The position numbers and the translations under genes were made by a program. The notes below the pieces were generated by a model that saw nothing but the letters and a program-made list of their open reading frames with translations, was not told where the DNA came from and made no database searches. From Candidatus Aminicenantes bacterium UBA6072 (lineage in GTDB: Bacteria > Acidobacteriota > Aminicenantia > UBA2199), in the NCBI GenBank assembly GCA_002436105.1, contig DIXU01000016.1:1-12638 (forward strand): a stretch of DNA of 12,638 nt, read 5' to 3'. This document shows, piece after piece, positions 6,964-12,412 of the stretch (position 1 is the first letter of the stretch; each line of letters begins with the position of its first letter).

Positions 6964-8328
6964 ATGGATTGGCTAGGTTGGATCGATGGTTTTGCCTTGC
7001 TGGCCGGCTCGGGGTTCCTGCTCCTGCTGGCGATCACTTCCTGGCGTGAGGGCGAATGGCGGGCCGTCCGGCTGTCGCTGCTCTTCATGGCGGCGAACGT
7101 TTTTTTATGGGTCACGCTTCTGCTGTCGCGGCATGCGGCCGCGGCATGGAGTGCCAACCTTGCGCTGCTCGTCCTGCTGGCCGTCTTCATCGGCCTGTCG
7201 CTCCTGAAGTATTTCCCGTCCCAACCGCTTCCTCCCGCCCCTGAAACCGTTGAGCGCTTCGACGAGCGCGATCACATGTTTTCCCGCGACCAGTTGAAAT
7301 TCCATCCCGGACTGGCCGGTCCCTATTATGAGCAGCATCCACAATTTCGCCCCCTGGACGAAAAGATCCATCTGCGGCCGGAGTTGGCTGCGCCGGGCCT
7401 GGTGTACCATGACCCGGTCTATTCTCCGGTTTTCGCCGCGGCCTTTTCCTTGCTGGACAGGACGCGGGATGCAGCGGGCGGCGACGTGAATCCCGAACGC
7501 TCCGCCGCCACGGCAGCGGAGATCGCTGCCGCGGTCTTGCGGCTGGCGCGCTTCTACGGAGCCGTCGATGCCGGGATCGCCCCGTTGCGGCCGCATCATT
7601 TCTACAGCCACAGCGGCCGCCGCGCCGAGGGCTGGGGAGAGCCGATCGCGGCGGGGCGGGGATCGGCCATCGTCGTGGTCGTGCGCATGGACTGGAAGAT
7701 GATCGCCCGGGCTCCTTCCCTGGCCGCCGTCCTGGAATCGTCGCGGCAGTATGTCGAGGCCGCCAAGATCGCCATGCTCGTCGCCGGGTATATCCGCGGA
7801 CTGGGACACCCGGCCCGGGCCCATACCGACGGCAACTACCAGGTCCTCTGCGTGCCGCTGGCCATCGATGCCGGCCTGGGGGAACTGGGGCGCCTGGGAT
7901 TGCTGATCCATCCCGTCCACGGCCCCTGCGTGCGCCTGGCGGCGGTCACCACGGAACTCGAGCTTCCGCCCACCCGTGCCGGGGACTTTCATGCCGCGTC
8001 CTTTTGCCGCATCTGCAGGAAATGCGCGGAGAACTGCCCGACGCGGGCGATCGCTTCCGGAGCCGAGCCGACCACGCGCGGTTTCCGGCATTGGTCGATC
8101 GAGGGGGAAAAATGCTTCGGCTTCTGGAAACAGATCGGCAGCGATTGCGCCGTGTGCATCCGCTCCTGTCCCTACACCAAGCCCGACACGCTGCTGCACC
8201 GGCTGGTGCGCTTCTATATTTCGCGGAACCCCCTCAACCAGCGCCTGGCCCTGTTCCTTGACGACCTGTTCTACGGGCGCAGGAAAAAGATATCGCCGGT
8301 CAATCCGGGCGAGATCCTTCAAGCGTAA
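6964..8328 (+). CDS. Membrane-anchored reductive dehalogenase-family protein (corrinoid/4Fe-4S), Tat-less
   Basis: 454 residues. Three N-terminal hydrophobic helices (about 8-25, 37-55, 65-82) replace the twin-arginine signal of ordinary RdhA; the arginine-bearing first loop suggests a cytoplasmic catalytic domain. The catalytic part has RdhA hallmarks: YIRGLGHPA (near 275), PLAIDAGLGELGRLG (near 300), GPCVR (320-324). Two ferredoxin motifs follow: C348-x2-C351-x2-C354-x3-C358-P and C384-x10-C395-x2-C398-x3-C402-P, the latter with the W characteristic of RdhA. By spacing, Y263, N291 and R324 correspond to the catalytic-site Tyr246, Asn272 and Arg305 of PceA. The family reductively removes halides using cobalamin; epoxyqueuosine reductase QueG is the related alternative but lacks membrane helices. 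Substrate unknown. No rdhB, rdhC or regulator of the usual rdh type is adjacent. A GAGG 7 nt upstream supports the start. Third in the + strand run; converges on the radical SAM gene 24 bp away. Confidence 0.85.
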   Translation: MDWLGWIDGFALLAGSGFLLLLAITSWREGEWRAVRLSLLFMAANVFLWVTLLLSRHAAAAWSANLALLVLLAVFIGLSLLKYFPSQPLPPAPETVERFDERDHMFSRDQLKFHPGLAGPYYEQHPQFRPLDEKIHLRPELAAPGLVYHDPVYSPVFAAAFSLLDRTRDAAGGDVNPERSAATAAEIAAAVLRLARFYGAVDAGIAPLRPHHFYSHSGRRAEGWGEPIAAGRGSAIVVVVRMDWKMIARAPSLAAVLESSRQYVEAAKIAMLVAGYIRGLGHPARAHTDGNYQVLCVPLAIDAGLGELGRLGLLIHPVHGPCVRLAAVTTELELPPTRAGDFHAASFCRICRKCAENCPTRAIASGAEPTTRGFRHWSIEGEKCFGFWKQIGSDCAVCIRSCPYTKPDTLLHRLVRFYISRNPLNQRLALFLDDLFYGRRKKISPVNPGEILQA

Positions 8329-8352
8329 CCGCGCGACAGGCAGGGAGACCGC

Positions 8353-9795
8353 TCAGGAGACCTGGTCCAGGACCGCCTCCTCGCGGTAGTCGACGGTGAC
8401 GTGCTGGTGCTTTCTTTTCGGCCGCAGCAGGGAGAGGACGGTCAGGTAGGTGCGGTTGATCTTCAGCCACCGGCGGTTCAATTTGCGGGCGTAGTGGGCG
8501 ATGGCCAGATCCACCCACTTGAAGTTGATCAGCCTGCGCAGGGACGTGGCCAGGGAATAGAATTTCCTGTGGCTGTAGATCTGGGCCCGCTGCAGGTCGA
8601 GCGGCTCCAGCCGCGTCGGCTCGAAAACCACGTGGTGGGCGTCGTACAGGTTCCAGTCGCGGAAGCGGATGCGGTCCTGGGCGCATACCTTGTTGTAGAA
8701 CTCGGAACCGGGCAGTGGGGTCAGGATCATGAACTGGCTGGAGGTCAGCCTCGCCTTCTTGGCGAAGCGCACCGTGCGCCGCACCGTCCGCCAGTCGTCC
8801 TCGTCGAAACCGTAGACGAACATGCCGTGGATGCGGATGCGCCAACGGCGCAGGACCTTCACGGCGCGGGCGATCTCGGCCACGGTCTGCCCCTTTTTCA
8901 TGGCCTTGAGGCTCTGCGGGTTGACCGATTCAAAGCCGATGAACACGATCTGGCAGCCCGCCTTTTTCATCAGCCGGACCATTTCCGCGTCACGGGTCAC
9001 GTCGGCGCGCACCTGGGCCGACCACTGGAACCTGAATCCGGCCGCGATCATGGCCCGCAGCAGCTGCTTGCTGCGCCCGGCGTCGGCCGTGAAATTGTCA
9101 TCGTAAAAAAAGATGAAGTGACGCCGGGGGTCGTAGCGCTTGAGTTCGTTGATGACGCTCGTGGTGGAGCGGAAGCGGTACTTGCGGCCGAACATCCCGG
9201 TCACCGAGCAGAACGAGCAGGCGAAGGGGCAGCCGCGGGAGGTCTGCACGGGAATGACGGTCTTGCCCGCGCTCATGCGGCTGAAGGCCCTGGAAAGGCC
9301 AAGGTCGGGAAGGGGGATGGCATCGAGGTCTTCCACGTGCGCCTGCATGGGATTGTGGCGCACGGCGCCGTCCTGCCAGTACGAGAGGTTGGGCACGCAT
9401 TCCAGGCCCCCGCCCGTCTCCCAGGCCTCGGCGAATGCCGCCAGGGCTTTCTCTCCCTCGCCGCGGATGACGAAATCGGCGTGCGCCATGGCCTCGTCGG
9501 TCAGGAAGGTCACGTGCGGGCCGCCCAGGATGACCTTCGCTCCCATTGAGCGCAGGCGGTCGGCGATGGCGTAGGCCCGCGGCGCGGTCGACGTGATGGT
9601 GGAGATGCCGACCAGGTCGGCCCGGCTCACGGCGTCGAAATCGATGCGCTCCATTTCCTCGATGACGACCTCGGCGTCCCAGCCGCGCTCGCGCATCAGG
9701 GCGCCCAGGATGAAGCTGCCCAGGCGCGGTGAATAAAACTGCGAGAAAATGTGCAGGTTGGGCGGGCGCGGTTCAATCAGTACGATCCTTGCCAT
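8353..9795 (-). CDS. B12-binding-domain radical SAM protein
   Basis: 480 residues. Residues 1-150 form a Rossmann-like cobalamin-binding domain (LGSFILGALMRERGWDAEVV; VGISTITSTAPRAY; VILGGPHVTF; DFVIRGEGE). The radical SAM barrel follows, with the SAM/4Fe-4S motif C189-x3-C193-x2-C196 (SRGCPFACSFC) and the typical downstream blocks FFYDDNFTAD, IGFES-x-NPQSLKAMKKGQT and MFVYGFDEDD. A basic C-terminal region (about 390-470) resembles the DUF4070-type tail of HpnJ/HpnR-like enzymes, though that subgrouping is uncertain. Such proteins use adenosyl radicals, sometimes with methylcobalamin, for methylations and other rearrangements of unactivated carbons in lipids, natural products and cofactors. 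Substrate not deducible. The start is supported by AGAGGAG just upstream, and the first 23 bp overlap the 3' end of the tandem-MerR gene, pointing to translational coupling and one operon. Probably cytoplasmic. Confidence 0.9.
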   Translation of the reverse strand: MARIVLIEPRPPNLHIFSQFYSPRLGSFILGALMRERGWDAEVVIEEMERIDFDAVSRADLVGISTITSTAPRAYAIADRLRSMGAKVILGGPHVTFLTDEAMAHADFVIRGEGEKALAAFAEAWETGGGLECVPNLSYWQDGAVRHNPMQAHVEDLDAIPLPDLGLSRAFSRMSAGKTVIPVQTSRGCPFACSFCSVTGMFGRKYRFRSTTSVINELKRYDPRRHFIFFYDDNFTADAGRSKQLLRAMIAAGFRFQWSAQVRADVTRDAEMVRLMKKAGCQIVFIGFESVNPQSLKAMKKGQTVAEIARAVKVLRRWRIRIHGMFVYGFDEDDWRTVRRTVRFAKKARLTSSQFMILTPLPGSEFYNKVCAQDRIRFRDWNLYDAHHVVFEPTRLEPLDLQRAQIYSHRKFYSLATSLRRLINFKWVDLAIAHYARKLNRRWLKINRTYLTVLSLLRPKRKHQHVTVDYREEAVLDQVS

Positions 9796-10513
9796 TTTTA
9801 TCTCCTCTTTGCCCGGAATTCATTTTTTTATGCATTTCTGAACGCAGGGCGGCGACTTCCTTTTTTTTTCTTTTCAAAAGGTCCTCCCAGCGGCCGATCC
9901 CGGCTTTGAGCAGGCCCATCTTTCGGGACAGGCGGTCGATCTCCTGCAGCATGGTGTCCAGCCGGGCCGCCATTTCGGCGGCGGGGCCGGCATCCGGGTC
10001 CTGCCGCATGGAGAGGTAGCCGCGAAAAAGGTCCGAGATCATTTTGATGTCCGTCAGGGAGTAGCCGAAGAGCTGCAGGTCCCTGACCAGGTTGCACAAG
10101 TAGATGTAGGCGTCGCTGTAATAGCGAAAGCCGCCCTCGCTGCGCATGTTGGGCTCGATGATGCCCATGTCCTCCCAGTGCTTGATGGTGCGCGGGCTGA
10201 CGCCGACCTTTTCGGCCAGGACGCCCACGGTCAGGAAGTTCCGCTTCTTTTCGCCGCTGTTTTCCCGGCTGGCGGCCTTGGGCAGGCCGATCTTGCGGAT
10301 GATCTTCTGGATCTCCCGGGTGCCGTAGCCCAGCTCCTGCAGCCGCTTGATCTGCCCGCCTTCGGCCACGGCGGATTCGCTGTACAGGGGGGTCCGGTCG
10401 TCGCTGAAGCCGAAGGGGCCGAATATCTTGCAATCCTGCCATTCGTCGAGAGTCCTGCCATCGATGCCCAGGCGCCGGCACAGCTCCTGGCGTTCGAAAA
10501 CCGCTTTCTTCAT
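9773..10513 (-). CDS. Tandem MerR-type HTH transcriptional regulator
   Basis: 246 residues with two consecutive MerR-like winged-helix units. The first (about 6-78) is divergent: RQELCRRLGIDGRTLDEWQD, then a long insertion-like wing and LQELGYGTREIQKIIRKIGL. The second (about 92-166) is canonical: FLTVGVLAEKVGVSPRTIKH, W-EDMGIIEP, GGFRYYSD, LQLFGYSLTDIKMISDLF. A charged helical region (about 175-230) should form the antiparallel coiled coil that dimerises MerR proteins. There is no cysteine-rich or cobalamin-binding effector domain, so the signal is unknown. MerR proteins usually bind between -35 and -10 of promoters with long spacers and untwist them. A candidate of that kind (10559-10589) lies upstream, suggesting autoregulation and control of the overlapping radical SAM gene. 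A purine-rich GGGAGG precedes the ATG by about 4 nt. A run of nine A residues (coding strand, 9861-9869) lies near the 3' end. Confidence 0.88.
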   Translation of the reverse strand: MKKAVFERQELCRRLGIDGRTLDEWQDCKIFGPFGFSDDRTPLYSESAVAEGGQIKRLQELGYGTREIQKIIRKIGLPKAASRENSGEKKRNFLTVGVLAEKVGVSPRTIKHWEDMGIIEPNMRSEGGFRYYSDAYIYLCNLVRDLQLFGYSLTDIKMISDLFRGYLSMRQDPDAGPAAEMAARLDTMLQEIDRLSRKMGLLKAGIGRWEDLLKRKKKEVAALRSEMHKKMNSGQRGDKNGKDRTD

Positions 10514-10558
10514 CCTCCCTCCCAGTAATCGTTCGGGTTGCAGTAAAGTATACGCATA

Positions 10559-10589
10559 CGTATATGTACTATTTAATTCCGCTTGTCAA
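10559..10589 (-). promoter_or_regulatory. Candidate MerR-type promoter/operator of the tandem-MerR/radical-SAM operon
   Basis: Reading the minus strand: TTGACA (10589-10584), a 19-bp spacer, then TATACG (10564-10559). A 19-bp spacer is the hallmark of MerR-activated promoters. The element overlaps palindromic DNA, including ATACGTAT (10556-10563) and an imperfect 24-bp AGTA...TACT dyad at 10547-10570, a plausible dimer site. The start would be about 40 nt upstream of the ATG at 10513. Confidence 0.5.
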
Positions 10590-10648
10590 TAGTTGCGTGA
10601 CTTTTTTTTCAAAAGGCCCGGCCGGGAGCGGGTCAATGGTAAAGATAT

Positions 10649-10786
10649 GAATTGAAAGCGGTTGACGGCAGACGGTGTACGGTTGGCGGTCAGAAAAAGC
10701 AATTTAGGAAGACTTAAATTCCAAATCTCAAGCACCAAATCCCAAACAAATACCAAGCTCCAAATTCCAATTTCCAAAACGAAGGC
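10649..10786. repeat. Dispersed AT-rich repeat, copy B (inverted copy of 2461-2602)
   Basis: Same ordered words as copy A, read in the opposite orientation: GAATTGAAAG, GGTTGACGG, GGAAGACTTAAATTCC, AGCACCAAATCCCAAACAAAT, CCAATTTCCAAAACGAAGGC. Non-coding. It occupies the interval between the tandem-MerR gene and the metalloenzyme gene. Confidence 0.85.
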
Positions 10787-10902
10787 TCCTTGGAGTGGCA
10801 TTTTCTTCGTTTTGGTCATTTGGTCAAAGTCCCCGCTAAGGGGATTGGAATTTGGAATTTGTTTGGGATTTGGAATTTGGTGCTTGGAATTTTAATTCTT
10901 CA
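10708..10902. repeat. Large imperfect inverted repeat formed by copy B and a second arm
   Basis: The left arm 10708-10786 (GGAAGACTTAAATTCC ... CCAAAACGAAG) pairs with the right arm 10805-10902 (CTTCGTTTTGG ... TTGGTGCTTGGAATTTTAA), interrupted in the right arm by a small TCCCC-gctaa-GGGGA hairpin at 10830-10844. RNA from either strand could fold into a long irregular stem. It ends within about 12 bp of the stop of the metalloenzyme gene, so it would form the 3' untranslated part of that minus-strand transcript. Confidence 0.75.
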
Positions 10903-10913
10903 CATGTTACGCG

Positions 10914-11855
10914 TCACGAATTCTTGTAGAGTTCCAGTATTGCCGGCGCCACGTCGCTGATGCTCACGATCTTCTCGCGCAGGCGGGCGCCGTGCCGGCC
11001 CCAGGCGATGAGCGGCACCGGGTTGCGGCTGTGGCCGCGCGCAGCGAGGTCCTCCAGGTTGCCGTGGTCGCTGGTCAGGATGAACGTGTCTCTCTTTTTG
11101 TCGAGCAGGCCCAGCAGCGTGCCGACCAGCGCCTCGAGATCGCGTACCAGGATGACGCATTCCTCCGGCGGCCTGCGGTGGGCATAAAAGTCGGTCTGAA
11201 AATACTCATAAAGGACGAAGTCGAAGCGGCCGGAGGCGCCATGCAGGACGCGCGCCGCCTGCTGTGGCGTGAAGCGGGGCAAGGCAAGGCCGTGGGCGAT
11301 GAGCAGGTCGTTGGAATAGTCCTGGTAGAGCGCCTGGCCCGAGCGGATGTCGTTTTCCCCGAACGGCCTTTGTCCGCTGGCCAGCAGCATGCAGGAGGTC
11401 ACCGACACCATGCGCTTGAAGCGCTCCGGGAACGCCGGTGAGAACCAAAGGCTGCCGTCGGGCTCGATGCGGACGTGGCGGGCGGTGAACATCTCTTCAT
11501 GAGCCGGGTAGGCGTTCAGGTAGCGTGCCTCCGCTCCGGCGGCGGCAAGCAGCGAGAGCAGGTTCTTCGCGCGGATGACGCGGCGCAGGATGCGGTCGGG
11601 ATAGCCGTTGCGGTGACGCCCGCCGATCTCCGTTGCCCGCGCCCCGCAGAAGATGGCCGTCTGGCCGCTGGCGCTCTGCGGGGCCCCGGGAATGCCCAGG
11701 GTGGCGTCGATGGCCGCGACCGGCGTGCCGTCGGGCAGGCGCATGCCGCCCAGCCAGAAAGGCAAAAAGCGGCTTCCGGCCAGGAAAAACGGGTTCTGCG
11801 GCTGCGCCGGGCCCACGCCGCAGCCATCGACGAAAATAAAGATTACCCGCTCCAT
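10914..11855 (-). CDS. Alkaline-phosphatase-superfamily metalloenzyme (phosphoglycerate/phosphopento-mutase-like)
   Basis: 313 residues. The two-metal site of the superfamily can be traced: D10 in VDGCGVG; a nucleophile candidate S63 or T66 in ASGQTAIFCG; D222 and H226 in YFQTDFYAHR; D263 and H264 in TSDHGNLED; H275 before NPVPLIAWG. This order (D, S/T, D-x3-H, DH, H) is that of cofactor-independent phosphoglycerate mutase, phosphopentomutase and related phosphatases. At 313 residues it is much shorter than iPGM (about 510) and somewhat shorter than DeoB (about 390), and I see no large inserted phosphotransferase domain. No signal peptide is visible, so it is probably cytoplasmic. Substrate unknown; a phosphomonoesterase or phosphomutase is likely. 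There is no clear Shine-Dalgarno, and a TATAAT lies only 8 bp upstream of the ATG, hinting at a nearly leaderless transcript. It stands alone on the minus strand, divergent from the tRNA-tuf cluster. Confidence 0.8.
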   Translation of the reverse strand: MERVIFIFVDGCGVGPAQPQNPFFLAGSRFLPFWLGGMRLPDGTPVAAIDATLGIPGAPQSASGQTAIFCGARATEIGGRHRNGYPDRILRRVIRAKNLLSLLAAAGAEARYLNAYPAHEEMFTARHVRIEPDGSLWFSPAFPERFKRMVSVTSCMLLASGQRPFGENDIRSGQALYQDYSNDLLIAHGLALPRFTPQQAARVLHGASGRFDFVLYEYFQTDFYAHRRPPEECVILVRDLEALVGTLLGLLDKKRDTFILTSDHGNLEDLAARGHSRNPVPLIAWGRHGARLREKIVSISDVAPAILELYKNS

Positions 11856-11863
11856 GGCAGGTC

Positions 11864-11869
11864 ATTATA
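11864..11869 (-). promoter_or_regulatory. Candidate -10 box of the metalloenzyme gene
   Basis: A perfect TATAAT on the minus strand ends 8 bp before the ATG at 11855, so a start 6-8 nt downstream would give an mRNA with almost no leader. The -35 position is a pyrimidine run with no consensus match. Confidence 0.4.
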
Positions 11870-11908
11870 CCCGTATAGAAGAAAAAAGAAAAAATAATGG
11901 CAGGGATA

Positions 11909-11937
11909 TTGCTTTCGCGGCGCGAAAGGGTTATAAT
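11909..11937 (+). promoter_or_regulatory. Candidate upstream promoter with a perfect 17-bp palindrome in its spacer
   Basis: TTGCTT (11909-11914), a 17-bp spacer and TATAAT (11932-11937) on the + strand. The interval holds CTTTCGCGGCGCGAAAG (11912-11928), a perfect inverted repeat of two 8-bp arms around one base. It overlaps the end of the -35 and most of the spacer, the place where a repressor dimer would block RNA polymerase. It reads toward the tRNA-tuf cluster. I do not recognise the palindrome as a known operator. Confidence 0.5.
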
Positions 11938-11972
11938 CCAATTCCCTGCGAAGTCCGTAGAGTCTAAAATGA

Positions 11973-12002
11973 TTGACAAAACAGGTATAGAAATGCTATA
12001 CT
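11973..12002 (+). promoter_or_regulatory. Strong sigma70-type promoter of the tRNA-tuf cluster
   Basis: Perfect TTGACA (11973-11978), 18-bp spacer, TATACT (11997-12002) preceded by TGC, an extended -10. The expected start is near 12009, a few nucleotides before the first tRNA at 12017. This is the best promoter match in the window and suits a stable-RNA and EF-Tu operon. Confidence 0.75.
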
Positions 12003-12016
12003 CATTTTTTTTTCAT

Positions 12017-12089
12017 GCTGGCGTAGCTCAGCTGGTAGAGCAGCTGATTTGTAATCAGCCGGTCGGGGGTTCAAATCCCTTCGCCAGCT
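12017..12089 (+). tRNA. tRNA-Thr(UGU)
   Basis: 73 nt. Acceptor GCTGGCG pairs with CGCCAGC; the D-arm box GTAGCTCAGCTGGTAGAGC, anticodon loop TTTGTAA within GCTGA/TCAGC, and GGTTCAAAT T-loop are present. Anticodon TGT reads ACA/ACG threonine codons. Discriminator is U; the 3' CCA is not encoded. First of four tRNAs. Confidence 0.96.
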
Positions 12090-12116
12090 TGTGATAGGCG
12101 GATCGATGAGACGTGA

Positions 12117-12199
12117 GGGCAGGTTCCAGAGTGGTCAAATGGGACGGGCTGTAAACCCGTTGGCGCAAGCCTTCGAAGGTTCGAATCCTCCCCTGCCCA
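12117..12199 (+). tRNA. tRNA-Tyr(GUA)
   Basis: 83 nt with the long variable arm expected of bacterial tRNA-Tyr. Acceptor GGGCAGG/CCTGCCC; anticodon loop CTGTAAA within ACGGG/CCCGT; T-loop TTCGAAT. Discriminator A, as expected. The T-stem GAAGG/CCTCC has one A-C mismatch (12176 against 12190). CCA is not encoded. Confidence 0.94.
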
Positions 12200-12209
12200 A
12201 TTTCGGGAC

Positions 12210-12283
12210 GCGGGAGTAGCTCAGTTGGCTAGAGCTAAAGCCTTCCAAGCTTTAGGCCGCGGGTTCGAATCCCGTCTCCCGCT
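12210..12283 (+). tRNA. tRNA-Gly(UCC)
   Basis: 74 nt. Acceptor GCGGGAG/CTCCCGC, anticodon loop CTTCCAA within AAAGC/GCTTT, T-arm GCGGG-TTCGAAT-CCCGT (G-U at one pair). Anticodon TCC reads GGA/GGG. Discriminator U; CCA is not encoded. It starts 10 bp after the Tyr tRNA. Confidence 0.96.
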
Positions 12284-12290
12284 CATGCTC

Positions 12291-12363
12291 GCCCTCGTAG
12301 CTCAGTTGGCAGAGCGCATCCTTGGTAAGGATGAGGTCATCAGTTCGACCCTGATCGAGGGCT
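12291..12363 (+). tRNA. tRNA-Thr(GGU)
   Basis: 73 nt. Acceptor GCCCTCG/CGAGGGC, anticodon loop TTGGTAA within CATCC/GGATG, T-arm ATCAG-TTCGACC-CTGAT. Anticodon GGT reads ACC/ACU. Discriminator U; CCA is not encoded. Seven bp separate it from the Gly tRNA, and 49 bp from the tuf ATG. Confidence 0.96.
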
Positions 12364-12412
12364 TTGGTTTTGTTCCCGGCTGATAATGAAATATTTATTT
12401 TAGGAGGCAACG

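Noticed and set aside
9820..9869. Slippage on the A9 run of the tandem-MerR gene fusing it to the radical SAM frame
   Set aside because: In the radical SAM frame a TGA (minus strand, 9822-9820) lies between the A9 run and the radical SAM start codon, so a frame change cannot produce a fusion.
10601..10640. Terminator for the metalloenzyme transcript at the T8/A8 run with CCCGGCCGGG
   Set aside because: The GC palindrome has almost no loop and the homopolymer is not directly adjacent to it.
10662..10895. A 77-codon + strand open frame in the second repeat
   Set aside because: Repeat-derived translation with no ribosome site; see the matching artefact at 2265-2636.
11475..11897. A 140-codon + strand open frame opposite the metalloenzyme gene
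   Set aside because: No ribosome site or domain; it is antisense to a gene with a complete metal-ligand set.
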